A stretch of DNA of 64,000 nt from Caenicola sp034331105 (GCA_034331105.1 JAXQGB010000011.1:248001-312000); one strand, 5' to 3'; shown: positions 50,295 to 59,058, counted from the first letter of the stretch. A program made the numbers and translations. Notes: a model not told the origin generated them from the letters alone.

Positions 50295-51662
50295 ATGAGT
50301 GGGATATTCGGGGCTTACAGCAAAACATGCAAACCGGTCCTGGAGGAGGTCTACCTCGGGCTTTACGCACTCCAGCACAGGGGGCAGGAGTGTGCAGGCA
50401 TAGCCTGGAGCGAGGGTGGGCGTATAGCTGCCGCAAAGGGAATGGGACTTCTCCATAATGCGATAGAACAGCAGTGCCTGACTCAAAAAAACGCTCCATG
50501 CGCCATCGGGCATGTGCGATACACGCCGCTTCCGGGATCCCAGCTGCACAATGTGCTTCCAATAGGGGCGAACTATGCCAGGGGAGCTGTCGCAGTTTCC
50601 CATGACGGGCTCATTACCAATCTGAAGGAACTGACGGCCCAGCTTGAGAAACAGGGGGCCATTTTCCAGTCGTCAACGGATTCAGAGGCCATCCTACATC
50701 TAATGGCCCACAAATCCCACATGCAGCCTCTGGATGCCCTTATAGATTCCCTCCGTAAGGTAAAAGGGTCATACGCCGTGATAGTGCTCCTTAACGGAGC
50801 CCTGGTGGCAGCACGTGATCCCTGGGGGTTCAAGCCCCTTGTGATAGGCAAAAAGGATGAAGATTACTATGTCGCTTCAGAATCGTGTGCCCTCGATATC
50901 GTTGGTGCCAAACTGCTCCGCGATGTTGAACCGGGAGAGATGATCGTCATTGACGACAGAGGCATGAGAAGCCTGAAGATACATCACGAGTGCTTCCACG
51001 GGATGAGATGTTCATTCGAGTATGTCTACACTGCCCGGCCCGACAGCATAATCGACGGCAGGTCGGTATATGAAGCACGCAAAGAGATGGGAAGGCTCCT
51101 TGCTGAACAGGCTCCGTGCCCGGAGGCAGAGATAACGGCGGGAATGCCTGACAGCGGAACGATAGCTGCAGTCGGCTACGCAGAAAGGTCCAACATACCG
51201 CTTGAAATGGGAGTCGTCAGAAACCGCTACGTCGGGCGAACCTTTATCCAGCCGACACAGAAAGTCCGTGACCTGGGTGTTAAAATTAAACTGAACCCGA
51301 TATCTGAAGTTTTTAACAATAAAAAGGCAGTAGTAATTGATGATTCGATAGTAAGGGGGACAACTGCAGAGAGGGTGGTCTCAATGATAAGAGACTCAGG
51401 GGCGTCCCAAGTGCATCTGAGGATAGCATCGCCTCCTGTTCTTCATCCCTGCAGATATGGGATCGACACCCGAAAAGAAGAAACTCTTGCAGCCGTCCGA
51501 ATGACTCTTCCTGAGCTGTGCAAAAAGATCGGCGCAGACTCCCTTGAGTACCTGAGCGAAGAAAACCTGACAGCAGCGATCGGACTGCCGGAGGATCAGA
51601 TATGCACTGCCTGTTTCACAGGGAAATATCTTGATGAAAAAGATTTGAAAGCAGGTGAGTGA
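50295..51662 (+). CDS. PurF paralogue with inactivated glutaminase domain
   Basis: A 455-residue homologue of the purF product at 48107, colinear throughout. Its phosphoribosyltransferase half looks fully active (VVIDDSIVRGTT 346-357, NRYVGRTFIQPTQ) and the four cluster Cys (239, 386, 437, 440) are kept. The glutaminase half is not: the nucleophilic Cys after Met is Ser2 (MSGIFG), the oxyanion-hole HNGN is HDGL (103-106), and HVRYATAG is HVRYTPLPG. It may use free ammonia, or pair with the active copy, or regulate it. The start ATG at 50295 lies four bases after the purC stop with only a weak ribosome site; a longer frame into purC is rejected. The reading frame is intact and not decaying. 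Confidence 0.9.
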   Translation: MSGIFGAYSKTCKPVLEEVYLGLYALQHRGQECAGIAWSEGGRIAAAKGMGLLHNAIEQQCLTQKNAPCAIGHVRYTPLPGSQLHNVLPIGANYARGAVAVSHDGLITNLKELTAQLEKQGAIFQSSTDSEAILHLMAHKSHMQPLDALIDSLRKVKGSYAVIVLLNGALVAARDPWGFKPLVIGKKDEDYYVASESCALDIVGAKLLRDVEPGEMIVIDDRGMRSLKIHHECFHGMRCSFEYVYTARPDSIIDGRSVYEARKEMGRLLAEQAPCPEAEITAGMPDSGTIAAVGYAERSNIPLEMGVVRNRYVGRTFIQPTQKVRDLGVKIKLNPISEVFNNKKAVVIDDSIVRGTTAERVVSMIRDSGASQVHLRIASPPVLHPCRYGIDTRKEETLAAVRMTLPELCKKIGADSLEYLSEENLTAAIGLPEDQICTACFTGKYLDEKDLKAGE

Positions 51663-51664
51663 TC

Positions 51665-52681
51665 TTGGATAAAAACCTTACTTACGAAAAGGCAGGGGTC
51701 AGCATCGAGGCAGGTGACCTGTGGGTCGAAACCATAAAAGGCATGCTGAAAAAACGCCCGAAGGACCCTAACTGCGTCGGCGGAGTCGGGGGATTTGCAG
51801 GCCTTTACCGCATTGGCGGGGGAAAATGCATAGCAGCCTGCTGCGACGGAGTCGGCACAAAACTTGAGCTGGCAAAGGAGACAGGGATCTACCGCGGGCT
51901 CGGACAGGACCTTGTTGCCATGAACGTCAACGACCTTGTCACAGGCGGAGCTAGACCCCTCTTCTTCCTCGATTACGCTTCATGCGGAAAACTGAACGTT
52001 GCTATTTTTAAAGAGATCCTTGAAGGCATCCTTGACGCATGCAGTGAAAGCATGTGCGCCCTGCTCGGAGGCGAAACGGCTGAAATGCCCGACGTCTATG
52101 GCGAAGAAGGGTTTGATCTGGCCGGATTTGCTGTCGGTATGATAGACGAAGACAGAATAATCGACGGAAGCACAGTAAAAGAGGGCGACATCATCCTGGG
52201 GCTCAGCAGCTCAGGTGTCCACAGCAACGGATACAGCCTTGTAAGAAAGGCTCTCGGCAAAGACGGACTAAACGCGGAACTTGATTCGGTCCCTGCCGGA
52301 TGGAACGAAAAACTTGCAGAAGCTGTCATGAGACCTACAAAATTATATGTAAAGCCTGCCCTTGCGGCAGTAGAGACCGGTGCCGTACACGGCATGGCAC
52401 ACATTACAGGCGGCGGGATGTACGGAAATGTCATCAGGATCATCCCCAAAGGACTCGACATCGAAATAGACTTCAGTTCATGGAAACGCCCAAAGATTTT
52501 TGACCTTATCCAGAGCGCAGGCATTGAGGAAGAAGAAATGAGAAAAGTATTCAACCTCGGGATCGGGTATGTCTTCATAGCTGATCCTGCAGAGGCTCAC
52601 CTGATCGAAAAAGCCCTCTCCGGTTCAGGAGACAAAGCAGTGAAAATAGGAAGGGTAGTAAAGTGTTCCTCCCCCGCATAG
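51665..52681 (+). CDS. purM: AIR synthetase PurM
   Basis: Closes the imidazole ring of FGAM. TYEKAGVSIEAGD, CCDGVGTKLELA, GQDLVAMNVNDLVTGGARPLFFLDY, LLGGETAEMPDVY and MAHITGGGMYGN are standard. I prefer the TTG at 51665, six bases after AGGTGA; a GTG at 51659 overlapping the purF' stop would add two residues. The length of about 338 is typical. Confidence 0.96.
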   Translation: MDKNLTYEKAGVSIEAGDLWVETIKGMLKKRPKDPNCVGGVGGFAGLYRIGGGKCIAACCDGVGTKLELAKETGIYRGLGQDLVAMNVNDLVTGGARPLFFLDYASCGKLNVAIFKEILEGILDACSESMCALLGGETAEMPDVYGEEGFDLAGFAVGMIDEDRIIDGSTVKEGDIILGLSSSGVHSNGYSLVRKALGKDGLNAELDSVPAGWNEKLAEAVMRPTKLYVKPALAAVETGAVHGMAHITGGGMYGNVIRIIPKGLDIEIDFSSWKRPKIFDLIQSAGIEEEEMRKVFNLGIGYVFIADPAEAHLIEKALSGSGDKAVKIGRVVKCSSPA

Positions 52682-53262
52682 CGATCCTGATCTCCGGCAC
52701 TGGCTCCAACATGGAAGTCATCCTCAAAGCCTGCATTACCGGAGAACTGCCTGCGGAGGTATCTTTTGTGGGAAGCGACAACATAAACGCAAAAGGACTT
52801 GACACTGCATCTGCCCTGGGAGCTCAGACACGAGTATTCTTTTACAAAAGGGACGGACGGAAGGCGGCAGAGGAAGCTATCGCCATGGCTGTCAAGGAGA
52901 CAGAGACAGACTGGATAATACTTGCGGGCTTCATGAAGGTCCTCTCTCCTGAATTTGTAAGAAAGTTCCCTGGTAAAATCATAAATATCCACCCTGCAAT
53001 GCTGCCCTCATTCCCCGGCGCCCACGGGATACGTGACGCGTGGGAGGCGAAGGCGGACCACACCGGCGTAACTGTCCACATAGTTGACGAAGAGGTTGAC
53101 CACGGACACATACTTGCCCAGGAAAGGGTCGACATCCTTCCTGAAGATACGCTGGAAACTCTTGAAGAGAGAATTCACAGGGTCGAACACAGGATATACA
53201 AAGAGACTCTGATAAAACATTTTTCAGAAAATCCGATATCTATCGAAGAGCGGGAGGAATAA
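52663..53262 (+). CDS. purN: GAR transformylase PurN
   Basis: Formyl-THF-dependent third step. ILISGTGSNMEVIL, AGFMKVLSPEFVRKFPGKIINIHPAMLPSFPG (the Asn-His catalytic part is NIHPAMLP) and VHIVDEEVDHG are signatures. It starts with GTG at 52663, overlapping purM by 19 bases, with GGAAGG upstream. The order purM-purN-purH matches Bacillus. Confidence 0.95.
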   Translation: MFLPRIAILISGTGSNMEVILKACITGELPAEVSFVGSDNINAKGLDTASALGAQTRVFFYKRDGRKAAEEAIAMAVKETETDWIILAGFMKVLSPEFVRKFPGKIINIHPAMLPSFPGAHGIRDAWEAKADHTGVTVHIVDEEVDHGHILAQERVDILPEDTLETLEERIHRVEHRIYKETLIKHFSENPISIEEREE

Positions 53263-54794
53263 TGATGATGGAGACAAGAAAAGCACTTATATCTGTCTGG
53301 GATAAGACAGGTGTTCTCGAATTGGCAAAGGGACTCGCGGCACACGGATACGAGATAGTTTCAAGCTCAGGAACTGCAAAGCACCTTGAAGAGGGCGGAT
53401 TAAAAGTTACTGAAGTAGTTGACATGACCGGACTTCCTGCGATCCTTGGCGGAAGGGTGAAGACCCTCCATCCTGCTGTTATGGGCGGGATACTTGCAAG
53501 AAGGGGTATGGCCCAGGATGACGAGGACAGGAAGAAGTTTTCCATACCGCTCATCGACGTTGTTGTGTGTACGCTCTATCCCTTTGAAGAGACAGCTCAA
53601 AAGGGGGCTGACCTCGACCATCTTATTGAAAAGATCGACATAGGCGGAGTCTCCCTGATCAGGGCGGCTGCAAAAAACTACTACCACGTAACAGTTGTGA
53701 CTGATATTGCAGATTACGGGTGCGTCCTTGAGGAGCTTGAGAAGAAACAGGAATTCACGCTTGAATTCAAACAGAAGCTCGCCCTCAAGGCCTTCCGCCT
53801 TACTTCATCATATGACGCAACGATATACAAGGGCCTTTGCTCAGAGATAGGCACTGAAGAAGAAACCGGGGAAGACAAGATCCTTCCGCTGCGTAAGGTA
53901 CAGGACCTGAGATACGGTGAAAACCCGCACCAGAAAGCCGCGCTCTTCCTTCCCCCGCTTGAGAAACAGCCATTCGAACAGCACTCAGGGAAGGAACTTT
54001 CCTACAACAACCTTCTTGACCTTGATACGCTTCTTCGCGGATGCTCAGTATTCCAGGACCTCTGCGCCTGCACGATAGTAAAACACACGACACCATGCGG
54101 TACCGCTCACGGCAGGACACCTCTTGAGGCATTCAGAAAAGCCCTTGAGTGCGATCCTGTATCTGCATTCGGCGGCATAATCGGAATGACAAGATGCGTT
54201 GACATGGAGACTGCAAAGGCTATCACCGAGACATTCTTTGAGATAGTCGCTGCGCCTTCATATCAGGAAGGCGTGATCAAATGGTTCAGGGAAAAGAAAC
54301 CCAACCTCAGAGTCCTGACCATAACACCTGGATATGCCCCAAAACTTCAGATAACAGGAAACAGGTGCGGCTTCCTTGTTCAGGAGGATAAGCTCCCGGT
54401 CCTTCCCAAGATGGATGAAGGCAAGTGGATAGGAAATGCAAGACCCGACCTCTGGGATGACATTATATTCGCATGGAAGACAGCCGCAATAACAAAGAGC
54501 AACGCAATAGTCCTGGTCAAGGACGGAGCTGCTGTAGGCATAGGCGGAGGATTCACCAACAGGGTGGACGCTGCTGATTACGCACTCAGGCTTGCATGCG
54601 AAAAGGCAAAGGGCGCAGTCCTTGCATCAGATGCGTTCTTCCCCTTCCCCGACACCATAGAACTCGCTGCAAGAGAGGGAGTCATTGCTGTGATACAGCC
54701 GGGAGGCTCCATTAAGGACGAAGATGTATTCAAACGGTCTGAGGAGCTTGGAATAAGCATGTTCGTCGGCAGCGGCCGTACGTTCAGACATTAG
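53262..54794 (+). CDS. purH: bifunctional AICAR transformylase / IMP cyclohydrolase PurH
   Basis: Last two steps to IMP. The cyclohydrolase domain (1-200) begins ALISVWDKTGVLELAKGL and has SSSGTAKHLEEGG. The transformylase domain has RYGENPHQKAALF, SYNNLLDLD and the catalytic Lys-His in VKHTTPCGTA, where many bacteria have KHANPCG. The C-terminus is GSGRTFRH (usually GxRHFRH). The length of 510 is normal. Three ATG codons begin at 53262, overlapping the purN stop; GGAGG is best spaced for the second. Confidence 0.95.
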   Translation: MMMETRKALISVWDKTGVLELAKGLAAHGYEIVSSSGTAKHLEEGGLKVTEVVDMTGLPAILGGRVKTLHPAVMGGILARRGMAQDDEDRKKFSIPLIDVVVCTLYPFEETAQKGADLDHLIEKIDIGGVSLIRAAAKNYYHVTVVTDIADYGCVLEELEKKQEFTLEFKQKLALKAFRLTSSYDATIYKGLCSEIGTEEETGEDKILPLRKVQDLRYGENPHQKAALFLPPLEKQPFEQHSGKELSYNNLLDLDTLLRGCSVFQDLCACTIVKHTTPCGTAHGRTPLEAFRKALECDPVSAFGGIIGMTRCVDMETAKAITETFFEIVAAPSYQEGVIKWFREKKPNLRVLTITPGYAPKLQITGNRCGFLVQEDKLPVLPKMDEGKWIGNARPDLWDDIIFAWKTAAITKSNAIVLVKDGAAVGIGGGFTNRVDAADYALRLACEKAKGAVLASDAFFPFPDTIELAAREGVIAVIQPGGSIKDEDVFKRSEELGISMFVGSGRTFRH

Positions 54795-54809
54795 GGGAGG
54801 GAGACTCTC

Positions 54810-56087
54810 ATGAAGGTAATGGTCCTAGGCGGTGGCGGAAGAGAGCATGCAGTAGTCCATGCCTTCTCGAAGTCTAAAATTGTCACCGGACTTCATTGCT
54901 GCCCGGGCAATCCGGGAATATCACAACTTGCTGAATGCCATAACGGAAACCCTGCAGATCATGCACAAATGGTATCCATGTGTAAAAAGCTCGATATCGG
55001 ACTTGTTTTCATCGGACCGGAAGCCCCGCTCGTTGCAGGCACGGCTGACGCGCTGAGGAATGCCGGGATCCTGGTCATGGGACCGGGAAAACTGGGCGCC
55101 CAGCTTGAAGGGAGCAAGGTGTTTTCTAAGAAATTTATGGAAAAGCATGGAATACCGACATCCTCTTTCGACTGCTGCGGAACTATTGATGAGTGCAGAA
55201 AGGCTATTCAAAAAAGGACTGCACCCTACGTGGTCAAGGCTGACGGACTGGCTGCCGGCAAGGGAGCTTTTCTACCTGACACGGCAGAAGAAGCTATGAC
55301 GATCTGCAGCATGATGCTAGATGACATGGTCCTCGGTGCAGCAGGCAAAAATATTATCGTAGAAGATTTTGTCGATGGCCAGGAGATGACGATCCTTGCG
55401 ATAACGGACGGCAGTACTGTCCGAATTCTTCCCTCCAGCCAGGATCACAAACGAGCTCTCGACGGAGACAAAGGCAACAACACAGGAGGTATGGGTGCCT
55501 ATTCGCCGGTCCCGTGGGTGGACGATGCCTTCCTTAAAAAGGTTGAGGATATTGTCCTCCTTCCAACGCTTGAAGGTCTCAAGAAAGAGGGCATACCCTT
55601 CTGTGGTGTGATATACGCAGGCCTTATGATAAAACCTGACGGCTCCATCTCTGTACTTGAATACAACGTGAGGCTGGGAGATCCTGAGACACAGGTCGTC
55701 CTTCCCGTATTCGGCGGAGACTTCGGAGAGACGATATTGGCATGCTGCAAAGGTGATCTTGATAAAATCGAATGGCCCGCTTCAGACCGTGTTGCGCTGG
55801 GAGTCGTCATGGCTTCGGGAGGATACCCCGACAAATATCAGACAGGATTTGAGATAGAGATCGATCGCGAGGACACTTACAACACATACATCTACCATGC
55901 CGGAACAGCTCAAGACAGCTCGGGCCGTCTCGTCACATCAGGAGGCCGTGTCCTTACAGTTGTAGGCATAGGGGATAGTCTGAAAGAAGCTAAAGAACTT
56001 GCCTATAAAAGGGTGGGATCGGTAACATTCCGTGATGCTCACTATAGGAAAGACATTGGAGACAAGTCACTGAAAGGAGATCAATAA
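54810..56087 (+). CDS. purD: GAR synthetase PurD
   Basis: ATP-grasp ligase joining glycine to phosphoribosylamine. VLGGGGREHAVVHAF, GPEAPLVAGTAD, YVVKADGLAAGKGAFL, HKRALDGDKGNNTGGMGAYSP and EYNVRLGDPETQ are the family signatures. It directly uses the unstable product of PurF. GGGGAGGGAG precedes the ATG. The length of 425 is typical. Confidence 0.96.
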   Translation: MKVMVLGGGGREHAVVHAFSKSKIVTGLHCCPGNPGISQLAECHNGNPADHAQMVSMCKKLDIGLVFIGPEAPLVAGTADALRNAGILVMGPGKLGAQLEGSKVFSKKFMEKHGIPTSSFDCCGTIDECRKAIQKRTAPYVVKADGLAAGKGAFLPDTAEEAMTICSMMLDDMVLGAAGKNIIVEDFVDGQEMTILAITDGSTVRILPSSQDHKRALDGDKGNNTGGMGAYSPVPWVDDAFLKKVEDIVLLPTLEGLKKEGIPFCGVIYAGLMIKPDGSISVLEYNVRLGDPETQVVLPVFGGDFGETILACCKGDLDKIEWPASDRVALGVVMASGGYPDKYQTGFEIEIDREDTYNTYIYHAGTAQDSSGRLVTSGGRVLTVVGIGDSLKEAKELAYKRVGSVTFRDAHYRKDIGDKSLKGDQ

Positions 56088-56090
56088 TAA

Positions 56091-56612
56091 ATGACTCTTC
56101 CCAGGATCGGAATAATAATGGGATCGGCATCTGATATCCCTGTGATCGAAAAAGGCATTAAGGTGCTTGATGAGCTCGGAATTCCCTACGAAGTGGCAAT
56201 TGCCTCTGCGCACAGGACTCCGCGTGATGTGGAGGGATACGCAGTAAACGCGTCAAAAAGAGGAATAAAGGTGATCATCGCAGCAGCGGGACTTTCAGCG
56301 GCGCTGCCCGGGGTCGTGGCAGCTGCTACAAACCTGCCTGTGATAGGCATCCCTGTAAAGGGAGGTGCTCTTGACGGGCTTGACGCACTCCTCTCCGTAA
56401 CGCAGATGCCGCCTGGAGTTCCTGTAGGTTCTGTAGGGCTTAATGCTTCTCTGAACGCGTGCCTCATGGCAGCAAGGATAATTGCGATAAGTGACAGGGA
56501 GATATCTGAAAAACTTGAAGTATGGACAAAGAAAAGAGCCACTGACGTAGCGGAGAGCCGCTCCAAGCTTGCAGATCTGCCTGCAGCTCCGGACGAGGCG
56601 TACAAGTTATAA
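56091..56612 (+). CDS. purE: AIR carboxylase / N5-CAIR mutase PurE
   Basis: Carboxylates the AIR ring. GIIMGSASDIPVIEKG and IASAHRTPRDVE are class I features. The loop that reads AGAGGAAHLPG in E. coli reads AAAGLSAALPG here, so the conserved His is absent. No purK, which makes the class I substrate, is in the operon; it may be elsewhere, or this PurE may take AIR and CO2 directly. It is the last gene of the pur operon, followed by a 12-bp hairpin. Confidence 0.92.
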   Translation: MTLPRIGIIMGSASDIPVIEKGIKVLDELGIPYEVAIASAHRTPRDVEGYAVNASKRGIKVIIAAAGLSAALPGVVAAATNLPVIGIPVKGGALDGLDALLSVTQMPPGVPVGSVGLNASLNACLMAARIIAISDREISEKLEVWTKKRATDVAESRSKLADLPAAPDEAYKL

Positions 56613-56634
56613 AGATCGCTTAGCGATCTTTATA
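56608..56634 (+). terminator. hairpin at the end of the pur operon
   Basis: TATAAAGATCGC pairs perfectly with GCGATCTTTATA around a three-base loop TTA. It overlaps the purE stop codon. No T run follows, so it may be a weak terminator or an RNA end-protecting structure. It is also the left edge of the repeat-rich interval. Confidence 0.6.
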
Positions 56635-56637
56635 GTC

Positions 56638-56794
56638 GTGAAGCAGCGATATTCTATCGCTGTGAAGCAATTGTGAAGCAGTAGCTAAGCAATTGTTGGA
56701 GTGGCTAAGGCAACGGGGAGTCAATGGGGAGTCAATAGCAAATCAGTTGGTTAGAACCTGAGAACCTAGCCCCTCTCCATCGTTCCGGTATGCC
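56638..56794 (+). repeat. undescribed repeat, copy A
   Basis: Begins GTGAAGC, then a hairpin (CAGCGATA / TATCGCTG), then degenerate 11-bp units GTGAAGCAATT, GTGAAGCAGTA, GCTAAGCAATT. It ends after AACCTGAGAACC with TTCCGGTATGCC. Relative to copy B it has about 50 extra bases, including a tandem GGGGAGTCAAT pair. No open frame of note is present. Confidence 0.65.
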
Positions 56795-56803
56795 TTAACG
56801 ATG

Positions 56804-56903
56804 GTGAAGTGGCGATTTTTATCGCCGTGAAGCCGTGGTGAAGCAGTAGTGAAACGGTTGTAATAACCTGAGCCTTGAACCCTGATCGTCTTCCCGGTAT
56901 GCC
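56804..56903 (+). repeat. undescribed repeat, copy B
   Basis: Same plan as copy A in direct orientation. GTGAAG, then a hairpin (GGCGAT / ATCGCC), then 11-bp units GTGAAGCCGTG, GTGAAGCAGTA, GTGAAACGGTT, followed by AACCTGAG and ending TTCCCGGTATGCC. At about 100 bases it is the most compact copy. The loops and stems differ from copy A while pairing is kept, which suggests selection for structure. Confidence 0.65.
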
Positions 56904-56993
56904 GTTAAGCCGTTTTAACGGAGAGTGGGTTCTGTTTAGGAAATAATTCACCGTGGCTTGAAAAGCCGGTCATAGACTGAGTTAAAAGACGCT

Positions 56994-57022
56994 GGATCCC
57001 CGATACAAACACTCGGGGACGA
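56994..57022. repeat. REP-like palindrome
   Basis: TCCCCGA and TCGGGGA form a 7-bp stem around TACAAACAC, flanked by CTGGA and CGACGTC. This pattern resembles the extragenic palindromes found in many genomes. A degenerate second version (CTGGATCCCGGATCTCGG) follows at 57051-57068. Neither belongs to the A/B/C repeat. Confidence 0.55.
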
Positions 57023-57145
57023 CGTCAAGGGCAAAATATCAAACCCAGACCTGGATCCCGGATCTCGGAACGTACTCGAAATAGTGCGGACACTAAGTTT
57101 TATATATGAGTTTCTCTAACGAGAAACAGTCTCCTTCTGATCAAG

Positions 57146-57267
57146 GGCATACCGGGAAGAGGAGAAGGGGCGGATACTCAGGTTCTCGCAATTGCTTGCC
57201 TATTGCTTGCCAGTCTTTACAACTGTTTCACTATCGCTTCACGCGGCTTCTTCTTGCCGCGCTTCAC
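57146..57267 (-). repeat. undescribed repeat, copy C (inverted)
   Basis: Read on the minus strand it repeats the plan. GTGAAGCGCGGC and a hairpin with AAGAAGAA loop come first. Then come GTGAAGCGATA, GTGAAACAGTT, a GGCAAGCAATA-GGCAAGCAATT tandem, GAGAACCTGAG, and the ending CTTCCCGGTATGCC. Facing copies A and B, it could make long cruciform or hairpin structures. Confidence 0.65.
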
Positions 57268-57281
57268 AATTGTGAACTTGG

Positions 57282-58067
57282 TCATTTCCCCTTAAATTCA
57301 GGCTTTTCCTTTTTGAAAAATGCACCTACCGCATTTTTGTGGTCTTCGGTCTGTATGCATTGCGCCTGAAGAAGGGCTTCCTGCTCCATCAGCTGATCCA
57401 GCGTCATTTCGGTCGAAGCGTTTATCAGCTTTTTTGCCATTCTGTGAGCAAAAGACGGGCCCTGTGCGATCTTTTTGGCTAGCTCGAACGACTCTTCGAA
57501 AAGTTTTTCTGCGGTTGTGACCCTGTTTACTATCCCTATCTCCATCGCTTCTGCCGCAGAAATGTTTTTTCCTGTGAACACAAGCTCTTTTGCTTTCTGA
57601 AGACCCACCAGCCTTGGAAGTGCATAGAGGCCTCCAAGGTCAGGGATAAGTCCCACGTTTACAAATGCCATGCCGAACCTGGCGTCCTCTGATGCAACGA
57701 TCATGTCGGCATGGAGTGCGACGCAGAAGCCTGCCCCGACTGCGTATCCGTTGACTGCTGCAATGGTTGGCTTGCACATCCCCGCAAACTGACTTACCCA
57801 GGGAGCAAACCTCTTCATATAGAGATAACCTTCGTTGGCATCAAATCCCTCTGAAAACCTCTTCAGGTCTCCTCCCGCACAGAATGCTCTGCCTGTTCCG
57901 GTAAGTATCACAGCCCTTACGGACTCATCACTTTCCACATCTGATGTCGCATTGCAGAGCTCTTCAAATAGGAGACTTTCAAGAGCGTTCATCGACTCGG
58001 GGGAATTCATTCTTATAACTGCAACATTTTGTTCTTTAACAAGCTCTATCTTTTTATATCCGGACAT
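57282..58067 (-). CDS. enoyl-CoA hydratase/isomerase family protein
   Basis: Crotonase-fold enzyme of 261 residues. The oxyanion-hole segments AFCAGGDLKRFSEG and YAVGAGFCVALHADMIVAS and the active-site segment VGLIPDLGGLYALPRLVG are clear. The last has Asp rather than the Glu pair of classical hydratases, as in PaaG-like isomerases, so the reaction may be isomerisation. The ATG at 58067 follows AAGGAG by seven bases; a longer frame starts before that site. It is 48 bases downstream of cysteine synthase and may be in its operon. Confidence 0.85.
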   Translation of the reverse strand: MSGYKKIELVKEQNVAVIRMNSPESMNALESLLFEELCNATSDVESDESVRAVILTGTGRAFCAGGDLKRFSEGFDANEGYLYMKRFAPWVSQFAGMCKPTIAAVNGYAVGAGFCVALHADMIVASEDARFGMAFVNVGLIPDLGGLYALPRLVGLQKAKELVFTGKNISAAEAMEIGIVNRVTTAEKLFEESFELAKKIAQGPSFAHRMAKKLINASTEMTLDQLMEQEALLQAQCIQTEDHKNAVGAFFKKEKPEFKGK

Positions 58068-58115
58068 CTTAACACTCCTTAATGTCGTGCCCCGCACAGC
58101 CCGGGGACCCGTCCA

Positions 58116-59033
58116 TTATGCCGAAAAAATGCTGAGATACTTATCTCCCCTGTCAGGCTGCACGGTTACAACTATGCTTTCTGCCGGAAGTTTTTTTGCT
58201 TCCTGAAGTGCCGCCCATACGTTTGCGCCGGTAGATATGCCGCTGAAAAGCCCCTCTTCGGCAGCAAGCCACCTGGCTGTTGCAAGGGCATCCTCGTCGC
58301 TCACCCTTTCGAACCTCGTAACAGTTGATCTGTCGAGATTTTTGGGCACAAAGTTTGCCCCGATGCCCTGTATTTTATGCGGGCCGGATCTGCCCTCGGT
58401 AACGATCGGACTTGAGAGCGGCTCTACAGCGATTATCCTCACATCAGGAAATTCACTGCGAAGCACCTTTCCTACTCCGCTTACCGTACCGCCTGTGCCA
58501 AACCCGGCTACAAAAGCAGCTATTTTTTTGTCCTTCGGAACCTGCCTCAGTATCTCGGGCCCTGTAGTCATCTCGTGTGCCCATGGATTGCCTTCGTTTG
58601 AAAACTGGTCCAGCATCAGGGCTTTCTTCTCCTTTGAGAGAAACTCGCAGGCGGCGTTTACAGACCCCTGCATCCCTTCCTTTGCCGGGGTGAGGATAAG
58701 TTCTGCGCCGAAGGAAGATAGTATCGTCCTTCTCTCTACAGACATCGACTCAGGCATTGTGAGGACGACCCTCAGCCCCATAGCTCTTCCAAGCAGGGCA
58801 AGCCCTATGCCTGTATTGCCGCTTGTCGGCTCCACAAGGACCGTATCGCTCTTCAGGTCTCCTTTGAGCTCAGCCCTTTTGAGCATTCCCCATACTGCCC
58901 TGTCCTTTATCGATCCTCCGGGGTTGGCTCCCTCCAGTTTTATCCAGACACCTGCTCCCCCGGTCTCTGTCTTGAGTTTATAGATCGGGGTCTTGCCTAT
59001 CAGTTTTAATATTTCGATATCGTCAACTTTCAT
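58116..59033 (-). CDS. cysK: cysteine synthase (O-acetylserine sulfhydrylase) family
   Basis: PLP enzyme making cysteine from O-acetylserine and sulfide. The PLP Lys is in NPGGSIKDRAVWGM, the substrate loop is EPTSGNTGIGLALL, and the phosphate loop is GFGTGGTVSG. The late SGISTGANVWAA is also typical. Cystathionine beta-synthase-like or other group members cannot be excluded. The ATG at 59033 gives 305 residues; an ATG nine bases upstream is possible. A longer frame would overlap the glutaredoxin-like gene. Confidence 0.88.
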   Translation of the reverse strand: MKVDDIEILKLIGKTPIYKLKTETGGAGVWIKLEGANPGGSIKDRAVWGMLKRAELKGDLKSDTVLVEPTSGNTGIGLALLGRAMGLRVVLTMPESMSVERRTILSSFGAELILTPAKEGMQGSVNAACEFLSKEKKALMLDQFSNEGNPWAHEMTTGPEILRQVPKDKKIAAFVAGFGTGGTVSGVGKVLRSEFPDVRIIAVEPLSSPIVTEGRSGPHKIQGIGANFVPKNLDRSTVTRFERVSDEDALATARWLAAEEGLFSGISTGANVWAALQEAKKLPAESIVVTVQPDRGDKYLSIFSA

Positions 59034-59058
59034 CTGCACCATTCCTGTCTTATCCGAT

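Noticed and set aside
53262..54794. PurH catalytic motif KHTTPCG as a sign of lost activity
   Set aside because: The Lys-His pair is intact and the following residue varies among known PurH proteins, so the change is within normal range.
56613..57281. CRISPR array or tandem-repeat array
   Set aside because: The repeated units are about 11 bases, degenerate and without unique spacers, and no cas genes are present. They fit a hairpin-plus-iteron repeat better.
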